The position numbers were made by a program, and so were the translations under genes. The notes beneath the pieces are model-generated. The model did not search any database. It was given only the letters and a program-made list of their open reading frames with translations, and was not told where the DNA came from. Positions 56,050 to 64,000 of a stretch of DNA of 64,000 nucleotides are shown here, in pieces. Position 1 is the first letter of the stretch. Each line of letters begins with the position of its first letter. The stretch is taken from assembly GCF_000214135.1 (NCBI RefSeq), contig NZ_AFIE01000012.1:1-64000 (forward strand), read 5' to 3'. The stretch is from Acinetobacter sp. P8-3-8 (lineage in GTDB: Bacteria; Pseudomonadota; Gammaproteobacteria; Pseudomonadales; Moraxellaceae).

Positions 56050-56757
56050 TTATTTCACTTTAAGAAGTTCAACATCGAAAATTAATGTGCTATTTGGTGG
56101 AATTGTTCCAGGAACACCTTGTTCACCATAAGCTAATTTTGCAGGAATATAGAAAGTCGCTTTACCACCTTCTTTCATGAGTTGTAAGCCTTCAGTCCAA
56201 CCGGGAATCACTTGGTTTACAGGGAATTCGACAGGCTGTCCACGATCATATGAGCTATCAAAGACTTTACCATCGAGCAACTGTCCTTTGTAGTGCACAG
56301 TAACTTGTGAATTTGCTGTAGGTTGCTTACCTGTACCTTCTTGAGTGATTTTATATTGAAGACCAGATGCTGTAGTAATCACACCAGCTTTCTTCGCATT
56401 TTCAGCCAAGAAAGAATCATTTGAAGATGCTGCTTCTTTGGCTTGCTCTAGATGCTTCGTTTGCATTTCTTTTTGGAATTCAACATAAGCTGCTTGTAAT
56501 TCTGCATCTGTATAAATACGTTCTTTTTTAGCGTGACCGTCACGAACACCTTTGATGAATGTATTTACATCGACTTCAGGTGGAGTTTGACTCGCAACTT
56601 CATAACCGAGTGCATAACTGATTTTTTCGACAGGTTTTGCATCTTTTGACATTGAACTACTGTTTACATCGGCTGGATGTTGAGAAGCATAATAAACAGG
56701 TACAAGCGCAGCACCACCTAAAATTACAGCAACTGCGATGGGTAAGGCTTTACTCAT
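56050..56757 (-). CDS. fkpA: FKBP-type peptidyl-prolyl isomerase FkpA
   Basis: 235 residues. An N-terminal membrane or signal segment (LPIAVAVILGGAALVPVYY), dimerisation helices and the FKBP domain (VTVHYKGQLLDGKVFDSSYD, LAYGEQGVPGTIPPNSTLIF). Folds periplasmic or outer membrane proteins. ATG 56757 follows GGGA at seven bases. In Acinetobacter fkpA is the usual left border of the capsule locus. Confidence 0.93.
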   Translation of the reverse strand: MSKALPIAVAVILGGAALVPVYYASQHPADVNSSSMSKDAKPVEKISYALGYEVASQTPPEVDVNTFIKGVRDGHAKKERIYTDAELQAAYVEFQKEMQTKHLEQAKEAASSNDSFLAENAKKAGVITTASGLQYKITQEGTGKQPTANSQVTVHYKGQLLDGKVFDSSYDRGQPVEFPVNQVIPGWTEGLQLMKEGGKATFYIPAKLAYGEQGVPGTIPPNSTLIFDVELLKVK

Positions 56758-56893
56758 AAAAATTCCCAAATTTTAATCTTTTAAGAGGCTAATTTGACCA
56801 TTAGCATAAACCAAACAAGCATATAACGTCTTCATCATAAACGATATAGTTATCTGATGTTGACAACTAAAAATATACAGAGATCTACATATA

Positions 56894-56919
56894 AAAAAGC
56901 CAGATTAAAATCTGGCTTT
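56894..56919 (-). terminator. Terminator of the wza-wzb-wzc operon
   Basis: AAAGCCAGATT / AATCTGGCTTT with a very short loop; minus-strand tail is T-rich. Confidence 0.82.
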
Positions 56920-56933
56920 CTCTTTCACAGCAA

Positions 56934-59129
56934 TTAATCATCTTTAGATGAGGTATATGCATAAGCATAGTTATAACCGTAGTTACCACCTGCCGTTGCT
57001 TGAATGTCATTGAGAATAATACCGTTAACTTTGGTACCTGCTTGTTCAAAACGACTAACAGTGAGTTCTAATTCCTTCATCTGTGTTTTAGCATAACGTG
57101 CAACAACAAGATTTACACCAACAAACTGAGAAATAATGATGCCATCGGTTACTGCTAAGATTGGCGGTGTATCTAAAATAATATGGTCATATTGTTGCGA
57201 AAGCTGCTCAAGTAATTCACTAAAACGTTGAGAACTTAACATTTCAGAAGCATTGCCTTGGTTTTTACCACGTGCAAAGAAGTCTAGGTTTGCAACAGTA
57301 TCTGATTTCACAATACATTGTTCCAAACTACTTTGGTTACTCAAATATTCTGTTAAACCTGGTGAAGCTTCACGATCAAAATATTTATGTAAATAACCAC
57401 GACGTAAATCAGCATCAATCAATAATACCTTTTTGTTGCTTTGTGCAAAAATAGCAGCAAGGTTGGTCGAAATAAATGATTTACCAATTTCAGGTGCAGG
57501 GCCTGAAACCGCAATAATATTGTTTTTCGCATTTGCGAGAGCAAAATGAATGGTGGTACGAATACTACGCAAACTTTCAATGGCAATATCTTCACTGTTC
57601 TTAACAGCAAGAATAGGGATTGATTTTTTCTTTTTCAGTAATTGAACACGACTTTCCTGAATTGGCGAACGCGGTACAGTTGCATATACAGGGAGGTCCA
57701 ATTCATTTTCAATACGGCTGGAATCTTTAATGCCTGAAGCAAGCATATTACGAAGCAATGCAATCATGATGCCAATAAAACCACCGATAAAGATTGAAAG
57801 AATTAACACAATCAATTTCTTTGGTTTAATTGGTTCAACTGGTTCAACTGCAGTATCGATAATGCGGACATTACCAATTTCACCCGCTTTGACAATTTTG
57901 AGTTGTTGGTAGCTATTTAACAACGAAGTATAAAGTTCGGTATTGACCTTCACATCACGATACAGTTGTAAATATAAACGCTGTGTTTCAGGTAGACGTT
58001 TAATTGCTTGATTAAGCTCAGTTGACTTTTTATCAATCGCAGCAAGTTGTGCATTGATTTCAGTCATAAGTGGATGATCAGGTGTATATTTTGCAGAGTA
58101 TTCAGCTTGTTTTTGCTTTAACTCAATACGCATTTTTTCCAATTCAACATTTTGCTTTAACATGAGCTCAGATTCTTGAGTCACATCAACCGTGTTGTAC
58201 TGCTCACGGAATTTATTAAACTTAATTTCAGATTCTTCGAGCTGCTTCTTTAATTCAGGCAATTGTTGATCAAGGAAATTTAATGTTTGTTTAGATTCTA
58301 AAGTCTTACGTTCAATATTTTGTGCATGATATACAGCTAAAATATGATTAAGAACTTGAGTAATATGTTCTTTATCTGTGCCACTGTAATTTAAGCCAAT
58401 AACTCCTGTCATTTTTCCTTTTTCAACAACAGAGTAAGTCTCTTGAAGTACTTTTATTGCGGAAGGAAGTGATAACTTGGTAATCGTAAAATCTTGTTGG
58501 AATGGGCTTCGGCTTTCAATGTTGACAGACCAAAGACCTTTATTATCTTGAGTTTGATTAAGCTGATTTAAGCGACCTTTAAAAACAACTTGATCTTTAT
58601 AGCTTAGACTGTATTGATTCTTATCTAAAAAGCTTAAAATTAAATCTTTATCATTGTAATATGAAGGAATTTCAAATTTTTTGATTGAAAACTCAGCATT
58701 TTTTTTCTGAAAACTTACGCTACTGCTCGTGTATAGCAGCTTAGTTTTGTCTTGTGAAATTAAGCGATGAAGCAAATTATCTTGATTATCTTCAATTTGG
58801 ATGTTTAAGTTTAAATTCTTAATGACTTCGCCAAGTACGAGTCTTGAATTTAAAATTTCAATTTCGGCATCTGCTGGAGATTTTGCCCCTAAACCACCAG
58901 AAATATCTTTTAATTCACCCATTAAAGCGGCAGAAGCTGCACTTTTCCCATCTTCAACTTGCACCATGGCATCGGTTGAATAGACTGGAGAGGAGATACG
59001 TAAATACAATAAAGCACAAATCAAACTTAAAATGACACACAGAGCAATCACTTTCCATTGTGCAATTAAAGAGAAGAATAACTCTTTTAGATCAATAGTA
59101 TCATCATTAGTTTTTGAATTTTGGTTCAT
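56934..59129 (-). CDS. wzc: Capsule tyrosine autokinase Wzc
   Basis: 731 residues. Inner membrane Wzz-type domain with membrane segments near 30-50 and 440-465, a long coiled-coil periplasmic part, and a cytoplasmic BY-kinase with Walker A in SGPAPEIGKSFISTNLAA and Walker A' in VLLIDADLRRG. The C-terminal tail has six tyrosines (YGYNYAYAYTSSKDD region), the autophosphorylation cluster. Controls capsule polymer length and export with Wza and the phosphatase Wzb. Last gene of wza-wzb-wzc. Confidence 0.96.
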   Translation of the reverse strand: MNQNSKTNDDTIDLKELFFSLIAQWKVIALCVILSLICALLYLRISSPVYSTDAMVQVEDGKSAASAALMGELKDISGGLGAKSPADAEIEILNSRLVLGEVIKNLNLNIQIEDNQDNLLHRLISQDKTKLLYTSSSVSFQKKNAEFSIKKFEIPSYYNDKDLILSFLDKNQYSLSYKDQVVFKGRLNQLNQTQDNKGLWSVNIESRSPFQQDFTITKLSLPSAIKVLQETYSVVEKGKMTGVIGLNYSGTDKEHITQVLNHILAVYHAQNIERKTLESKQTLNFLDQQLPELKKQLEESEIKFNKFREQYNTVDVTQESELMLKQNVELEKMRIELKQKQAEYSAKYTPDHPLMTEINAQLAAIDKKSTELNQAIKRLPETQRLYLQLYRDVKVNTELYTSLLNSYQQLKIVKAGEIGNVRIIDTAVEPVEPIKPKKLIVLILSIFIGGFIGIMIALLRNMLASGIKDSSRIENELDLPVYATVPRSPIQESRVQLLKKKKSIPILAVKNSEDIAIESLRSIRTTIHFALANAKNNIIAVSGPAPEIGKSFISTNLAAIFAQSNKKVLLIDADLRRGYLHKYFDREASPGLTEYLSNQSSLEQCIVKSDTVANLDFFARGKNQGNASEMLSSQRFSELLEQLSQQYDHIILDTPPILAVTDGIIISQFVGVNLVVARYAKTQMKELELTVSRFEQAGTKVNGIILNDIQATAGGNYGYNYAYAYTSSKDD

Positions 59130-59150
59130 AAGTTAACAACTAATTAAAAT

Positions 59151-59579
59151 TTAAAGATGTGATTGCCAGTCAGCAACATAAGTTTGGATATTTTTACATG
59201 TTTCATCAAAAAAAGCTTGATCATGTTTATAAGGATCTGGAACATTTAAGTTTTGCCAATGTCCTAACATAAACACTTTACCTTTAGCAAAAGGCCATTT
59301 TTGTTCAATATGCTGTGATTGGTTTTTACTCATCACTAAAATCAGATCGGCTTTTTTAATCAACTCAGCATTGATCTGTCGTGCAATATGACTACGCATG
59401 TCGATATTTAAAGCATCCATACATGCAACGGCTTTATCATCCGCCGAATGTCCGACCATCGCTGAAAGACCAGCAGACTCAATACTGAGATGAGGGAACT
59501 GATCTTTAAGAAAAAACTCCGCCATTGGACTTCGGCAAATATTTCCTACACAGACCACCAATATATTCTTGATCTGCAT
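59151..59579 (-). CDS. wzb: Low molecular weight protein tyrosine phosphatase Wzb
   Basis: 142 residues. Active-site loop CVGNICRS (C-x5-R) at about residue 10 and the DPY acid motif near 114. Dephosphorylates Wzc to allow oligomer cycling in capsule export. Starts 1 bp behind wza and ends 21 bp before wzc, so one operon. Confidence 0.96.
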   Translation of the reverse strand: MQIKNILVVCVGNICRSPMAEFFLKDQFPHLSIESAGLSAMVGHSADDKAVACMDALNIDMRSHIARQINAELIKKADLILVMSKNQSQHIEQKWPFAKGKVFMLGHWQNLNVPDPYKHDQAFFDETCKNIQTYVADWQSHL

Positions 59580-59580
59580 G

Positions 59581-60681
59581 TTATTTACCTAGCTGATCAA
59601 ATGAATAAAGCGCGCTTGAGAATGGAACAATCTGATTCATGATACGTTGCCAACGGGTTAAACCTGTTGCATCAATATAAACAATGTCATTCTTTTTCAT
59701 TGCAAACTGATTCGCCAGTGCTAAGTTACCCAAACTACTTAAATTTAAATGATAAATCGTTGATTGTTTAGTACTTAAATCAGTACGCATCACATAAATT
59801 CGTGCAGCACTTGCAGAATATGGGCTAATGCCTTCACTTTCACCCAGTACATCACTGAGAGTCATGCCTTGATCACGTAAAGCAAGTGCTTGGCTTTTAT
59901 TAGACTCACCCATCACGTAAAGTTTTTGATCTTGTTTTGTATTGACATAAATCGTGTCATTTGGCTGGATGAGTAGGTTATGTAAAGATAAACCTTGTTT
60001 TTCCAGTTGAATGGTATTCAAATTAAATGTTTGACCATTACGAATCAGTTGAATATTGGTCGTATCGCCTGTTTTCGTATCAATACCACCCGCTTGACCT
60101 AGGGCTGTATAAATACTAATTGGCTGGTCATTTAGAGTATATTGTCCACTTCGTACAACTTGTCCATTCACAAAGTAGCGACGTCCTTCATAGGACAACA
60201 CGCGTACCACGACATCTGGATGTTTTAAGTATTTCGCAAATTGGTTATGTAAGAAACGGTTGGTTTCTGCAAGGGTTTTGCCAGCAATAGGAACTGAACC
60301 GACTAATGGAAGTTGTACATTACCATTCGGATCAATTGGATACCCAATCGCTTTAACATTGTTTACATCCTGAATAGGAGGCGTAATTTCAGGATAAGCC
60401 CAAAGCTGGATCGAAAGGATATCCCCTGGACTTAAACGATAAATATTTTGTTGGTTACGAAATAGCGAAATTACATGATTTGAGTTTTCTTGATTTGTGA
60501 GGTTCAGATTTGGAATATTATTCTGATTGAGTTGGACGACAGAAAGCTCAGCGCCCTGATCTGTTTTATATTGACCTTGCTCAGGTAAATCATAGGTTTG
60601 AAGTCCAGAGGTGATTGCACAACCAGAAAATGAAACAGAAATTGCTAAAATCGTAAAAAGTGATGTGCCTGCATACTTCAC
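59581..60681 (-). CDS. wza: Capsule export outer membrane lipoprotein Wza
   Basis: 366 residues. Lipobox SFSGC, then polysaccharide export domain (YRLSPGDILSIQLWAYPEIT) and two SLBB-type domains (YFVNGQVVRSGQYTLND, YVMGESNKSQALALRDQG). Forms the octameric outer membrane channel. GTG 60681 is preferred, with AAGGG eight bases upstream; the TTG at 60687 is too close to it. Divergent from rmlB over a 400-bp gap. Confidence 0.95.
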   Translation of the reverse strand: MKYAGTSLFTILAISVSFSGCAITSGLQTYDLPEQGQYKTDQGAELSVVQLNQNNIPNLNLTNQENSNHVISLFRNQQNIYRLSPGDILSIQLWAYPEITPPIQDVNNVKAIGYPIDPNGNVQLPLVGSVPIAGKTLAETNRFLHNQFAKYLKHPDVVVRVLSYEGRRYFVNGQVVRSGQYTLNDQPISIYTALGQAGGIDTKTGDTTNIQLIRNGQTFNLNTIQLEKQGLSLHNLLIQPNDTIYVNTKQDQKLYVMGESNKSQALALRDQGMTLSDVLGESEGISPYSASAARIYVMRTDLSTKQSTIYHLNLSSLGNLALANQFAMKKNDIVYIDATGLTRWQRIMNQIVPFSSALYSFDQLGK

Positions 60682-60957
60682 ATTCAAAACCCTTATTTTA
60701 TATTGCGTTGCTACTTAGAATTCAATCTTGAAACTGAATTGTATGCTAAAAAAAAGCAGTTGGGTATCTTATTGTTGAGAGAGTATTGTATTAAAAACGA
60801 AAAAGTAAGGTCTTTATTGTTATTCTTAATCACTTTGTAAAGTTATCAAACTAAGATAAAAATTAGAAAATCAGATTGTATATACATAACATTACCAAGA
60901 TAAACGATTCGTATCGCTAAAAATTGGTTTATCATATGAATTATTGTGCATTCTGAG

Positions 60958-60963
60958 TATAAT
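60958..60963 (+). promoter_or_regulatory. Possible -10 element of the rml operon
   Basis: A perfect TATAAT about 120 bp before rmlB, without a good -35. The 60688-61082 gap is AT-rich and must hold promoters for both the wza and rml directions. No JUMPstart/ops element (GGCGGTAGCGT) was found. Confidence 0.4.
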
Positions 60964-61082
60964 GCTTCAGGGTTAAAATAGGGCGAGTTTCTTGTGAAAA
61001 TATAGTTTTATATTAACCTATTGATCAGTTTGGGAAGCTTTGAAACATATATTTTATTAAAAAATGATTCATAGGATACTAT

Positions 61083-62153
61083 ATGAGAGTTTTGGTTACT
61101 GGTGGTGCAGGCTTTATTGGATCAGCAGTTGTAAGACATATTATAAAAAATACTCAAGATGAAGTATTGAATATTGATAAATTAACATATGCAGGTAATT
61201 TAGAGTCTTTGATTGAAGTTGATCAAAATCCAAGATACCAGTTTGAACAAATTGATATTTGTGATTCAGAGGCGTTAACTAAAGCATTTAATCAATTTAA
61301 ACCAAATTTGGTGATGCATCTTGCAGCCGAGTCGCATGTGGATCGATCAATTGATGGTCCAGCAGAATTCATCTCTACTAATATCGTTGGTACATATACC
61401 TTATTAGAAGTTGCTCGAAAATATTGGATAAATTTAACAGAACAAGAACAATCTACTTTTAAGTTTCATCATATTTCAACAGATGAAGTTTATGGCGATT
61501 TGGAAGGTACAACGGATTTATTTACTGAAACGACGTCTTATGCACCGAGTTCACCTTATTCAGCAAGTAAAGCAAGTTCAGATCATTTGGTTAGAGCTTG
61601 GCAAAGAACATATGGGTTACCGACAATCGTGACCAACTGCTCGAATAATTATGGTCCTTATCATTTTCCTGAAAAATTAATTCCTTTAGTGATTTTGAAT
61701 GCACTTGATGGCAAACCCTTACCAATCTACGGGAAGGGTGACCAAATCCGAGATTGGTTATTTGTCGAAGATCACGCACGTGCCTTATATAAAGTAGTCA
61801 CTGAGGGTGAGGTAAGTGAAACCTACAATATAGGTGGTCATAATGAAAAACAAAATATTGAAGTCGTTAAAACGATTTGTAAAATTTTAGATGAATTAAG
61901 ACCTCAAGATAATCAACAATCTTATGAAACTTTGATTACTTTTGTTAAAGACCGTCCTGGGCATGATCTACGTTATGCGATAGATGCAAGTAAAATAGGT
62001 CGGGAACTTGGGTGGGAACCAGAAGAAACGTTTGAAACTGGGATTCGTAAAACTGTTGAATGGTATTTATATAACCAAGAATGGGTGACCAATATTCAAA
62101 GTGGTGAATACCAAAATTGGATTCAGCAACAATATCAAGCTAAAAAAGCCTAA
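61083..62153 (+). CDS. rmlB: dTDP-glucose 4,6-dehydratase
   Basis: 356 residues, extended SDR. Makes dTDP-4-keto-6-deoxy-glucose. NAD motif [36 protein letters not shown], catalytic YSASKASSD, and [22 protein letters not shown] ribosome site. First gene of rmlB-rmlD-rmlA on the forward side of the capsule locus. Confidence 0.97.
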   Translation: MRVLVTGGAGFIGSAVVRHIIKNTQDEVLNIDKLTYAGNLESLIEVDQNPRYQFEQIDICDSEALTKAFNQFKPNLVMHLAAESHVDRSIDGPAEFISTNIVGTYTLLEVARKYWINLTEQEQSTFKFHHISTDEVYGDLEGTTDLFTETTSYAPSSPYSASKASSDHLVRAWQRTYGLPTIVTNCSNNYGPYHFPEKLIPLVILNALDGKPLPIYGKGDQIRDWLFVEDHARALYKVVTEGEVSETYNIGGHNEKQNIEVVKTICKILDELRPQDNQQSYETLITFVKDRPGHDLRYAIDASKIGRELGWEPEETFETGIRKTVEWYLYNQEWVTNIQSGEYQNWIQQQYQAKKA

Positions 62154-62167
62154 TTTTGAGTAAATCG

Positions 62168-63073
62168 ATGAAGATTCTTTTATTGGGTAAAAATGGGCAG
62201 GTTGGTTGGGAATTGCAACGTGCTTTGCAGCCCTTAGGTTCAATAGTTAGCCTTGATCGCTCGATAGATGTTAGTGGTTTGTGTGGAGATATCACAAACT
62301 TTGAGGCAATATCTCATGCGATTGAGCAAACTCAACCTAGTGTTATCGTTAACGCTACAGCCTATACAGCAGTAGATAAGGCTGAAAGTGAAATTGAACA
62401 AGCGGATTTGATTAATCACTTGGCTGTAAAACACCTTGCAGAAATTTGCGCACAAAAAAATATTTTGTTCATCCACTATTCTACAGACTATGTTTTTGAT
62501 GGGGCAGGTAGTGTTGCCTGGTCTGAAGAAGATATTTGTAATCCCGTAAATTTATATGGGAAATCGAAACATGATGGCGAAATTGCCTTAGAGCAAAGCG
62601 GGTGTAAATTCTTTAATTTTAGAACCAGTTGGGTTTATGGTTTACATGGAAATAACTTTATAAAAACCATGCTAAAACTGGCAATGATTAAAGAAGAATT
62701 GGGAATTATTGACGATCAAATTGGTGCCCCGACTGGAGCACCGTTAATTGCGGATGTAACGGCACAAGTCATTCGTTTTTGGGATTTGAATACAGTTTCT
62801 AAAGAAAATTTATATGGGCATTATCATCTAGCAGCTGCTGGGGAGTGCTCATGGTATGATTATGCACAATTTATTTTTTCTCAAGCACGTGGTCATGGGA
62901 GGGATTTTGTTTTGAATAAGGTTAGCCCAATAGAAACATCTGCTTACCCAACACCAGCAAAAAGACCGTTAAATTCACGGTTAAATACACTAAAGTTACA
63001 ACAAAATTTTAAGTTGCATCTTCCGAATTGGGAGCTTGGTGTGGCACAAGTTATTAAGGAACTTTATCAATGA
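62168..63073 (+). CDS. rmlD: dTDP-4-dehydrorhamnose reductase
   Basis: 301 residues. Last step to dTDP-L-rhamnose. [20 protein letters not shown] at the start, [22 protein letters not shown], catalytic [19 protein letters not shown] 62168 is chosen; the frame also allows a TTG at 62156. The end overlaps rmlA by 4 bp (ATGA). Confidence 0.96.
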   Translation: MKILLLGKNGQVGWELQRALQPLGSIVSLDRSIDVSGLCGDITNFEAISHAIEQTQPSVIVNATAYTAVDKAESEIEQADLINHLAVKHLAEICAQKNILFIHYSTDYVFDGAGSVAWSEEDICNPVNLYGKSKHDGEIALEQSGCKFFNFRTSWVYGLHGNNFIKTMLKLAMIKEELGIIDDQIGAPTGAPLIADVTAQVIRFWDLNTVSKENLYGHYHLAAAGECSWYDYAQFIFSQARGHGRDFVLNKVSPIETSAYPTPAKRPLNSRLNTLKLQQNFKLHLPNWELGVAQVIKELYQ

Positions 63074-63972
63074 GTTTGAAAAAAAGAAAAGGTATAATTT
63101 TGGCGGGTGGTTCTGGCACACGTCTTTACCCAATTACAATGGGAACATCAAAACAACTACTTCCAATTTATGATAAACCAATGATTTATTATCCTTTGTC
63201 AGTTTTAATGCTTGCAGGGATTAATGAAATTCTCATTATTTCTACACCTGAAGATTTACCTAACTTTGAAAAACTCTTAGGTACGGGTGAAGAGTTAGGT
63301 ATTAAACTTTCTTATAAAGTGCAACCATCACCAGATGGTTTGGCTCAAGCTTTTATTTTGGGTGAAGACTTTGTTGGTGATGACAATGCTTGTTTGATTT
63401 TGGGAGATAATATCTTTTATGGTCAGCATTTTAGTGAGCAACTGAAACGTGCTTCAGAAAAAGAAAGTGGTGCGACTGTATTTGGTTATTATGTAAATGA
63501 TCCTGAGCGCTTTGGCGTGGTTGATTTTGATGTAACTGGTAAAGCACTAAGTATCGAAGAAAAACCGGAACAGCCTAAATCAAATTATGCAGTCACAGGG
63601 CTTTATTTTTATGATAATAAAGTTGTTGATATTGCAAAAAATATTAAACCATCACACCGTGGTGAATTAGAAATCACAGATGTTAATAATGTGTTTTTGC
63701 AACAGGGAGAACTTAATGTCGAGTTACTTGGTCGTGGTTTTGCTTGGCTAGATACAGGTACGCATGACTCATTGCTTGAGGCAAGTCAATTTGTACAGAT
63801 CGTTGAACATCGTCAAGGTCTGAAAATTGCGTGTTTAGAAGAAATTGCATTTAATAATGGTTGGATTGATTCGAATCAACTATTGAATCGCGCAAATTTC
63901 TTTAAGAAAACAGGTTATGGTCAATATTTATTAAAATTGCATGCTGAACATCAAAAAACTAAAGTTTTATGA
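63070..63972 (+). CDS. rmlA: Glucose-1-phosphate thymidylyltransferase
   Basis: 300 residues. Makes dTDP-glucose from Glc-1-P and dTTP. Signature [22 protein letters not shown] is split here as [11 protein letters not shown] and [17 protein letters not shown]; also [15 protein letters not shown]-like [11 protein letters not shown] and [15 protein letters not shown]. Coupled to rmlD by an ATGA overlap. Confidence 0.97.
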   Translation: MSLKKRKGIILAGGSGTRLYPITMGTSKQLLPIYDKPMIYYPLSVLMLAGINEILIISTPEDLPNFEKLLGTGEELGIKLSYKVQPSPDGLAQAFILGEDFVGDDNACLILGDNIFYGQHFSEQLKRASEKESGATVFGYYVNDPERFGVVDFDVTGKALSIEEKPEQPKSNYAVTGLYFYDNKVVDIAKNIKPSHRGELEITDVNNVFLQQGELNVELLGRGFAWLDTGTHDSLLEASQFVQIVEHRQGLKIACLEEIAFNNGWIDSNQLLNRANFFKKTGYGQYLLKLHAEHQKTKVL

Positions 63973-63991
63973 GATTGGAATAATTTTATAG

Positions 63992-64000
63992 ATGACACTG
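63992..64000 (+). CDS. Start of next capsule gene (cut by window end)
   Basis: An ATG 19 bp after rmlA reads M-T-L before the window ends, with GGAA about ten bases upstream. Since rmlB, rmlD and rmlA are present, rmlC is expected here, but three codons cannot show it. Confidence 0.3.

Noticed and set aside
60688-61082. JUMPstart/ops element expected before a polysaccharide operon
   Set aside because: GGGCGAG at about 60980 has only slight likeness to ops; no match to GGCGGTAGCGT.

Overview
The window is a chromosomal segment of an Acinetobacter species (Moraxellaceae, Gammaproteobacteria), by my reading. The base composition is AT-rich. Several gene groups fit this genus: a trimeric autotransporter adhesin followed by a TpgA-type anchor gene, ribF-ileS-lspA-fkpB, ubiG-mupP-yciK, and a capsule (K) locus entered through murJ, two FKBP isomerases and wzc-wzb-wza. 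No rRNA, tRNA, prophage or CRISPR array was seen. Species cannot be told from the sequence alone.

Region by region. 1-4.1 kb: 3' end of a large trimeric autotransporter adhesin, its TpgA-like periplasmic partner, and two tandem small secreted proteins with four cysteines at identical positions. 4.4-12.2 kb: ilvD, a double DsbA/kappa-GST-fold protein overlapping a chorismate-mutase-type gene, an AraC regulator divergent from a fosmidomycin-resistance-type exporter (fsr), a TauE/SafE permease and a LysR regulator. 12.4-13.3 kb: a RelB/YafQ-type toxin-antitoxin operon whose toxin gene is split by a 299-bp insertion with an 8-bp target duplication; removing it restores the conserved C-terminus. 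13.4-18.3 kb (minus): ribF-ileS-lspA-fkpB. 18.5-24.4 kb: a TDT-family exporter, a candidate small RNA, a uracil permease and ppc. 24.6-29.6 kb: TetR regulator divergent from a two-gene RND efflux operon.

29.7-34 kb: small membrane protein, dnaJ, two 65-residue secreted proteins flanking a nested palindromic element, dapB and a START-domain protein. 34-39 kb: exporter plus dkgB-like reductase divergent from a YafC-like LysR gene with a clear LysR box, a lipoprotein and a MocR-type regulator. 39-42 kb: yciK, mupP and ubiG (one operon, minus), then dsbA. 42.1-45.3 kb: a desT-desC-desB type unsaturated fatty acid system with three operator-like copies lying on the desC promoter. 45.4-47.1 kb: small accessory island with an orphan protein, a HigBA-type toxin-antitoxin pair and a lone PAAR spike protein. 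47.3-53.6 kb: rph, a tiny membrane ORF, an LtaS-like sulfatase-fold transferase, a DUF2135/TPR protein, nadC and ampD.

53.7-64 kb: murJ, two FKBP isomerases, and the start of the capsule locus: export genes wzc-wzb-wza on the minus strand, divergent from rmlB-rmlD-rmlA for dTDP-L-rhamnose. The window ends just as the next gene of that operon begins. The most unusual items are the insertion-split toxin gene, the two Cys-matched secreted paralogues behind the adhesin anchor, the triple operator at desC, the twin small secreted proteins around a palindromic repeat, and the candidate small RNA near 19.9 kb.
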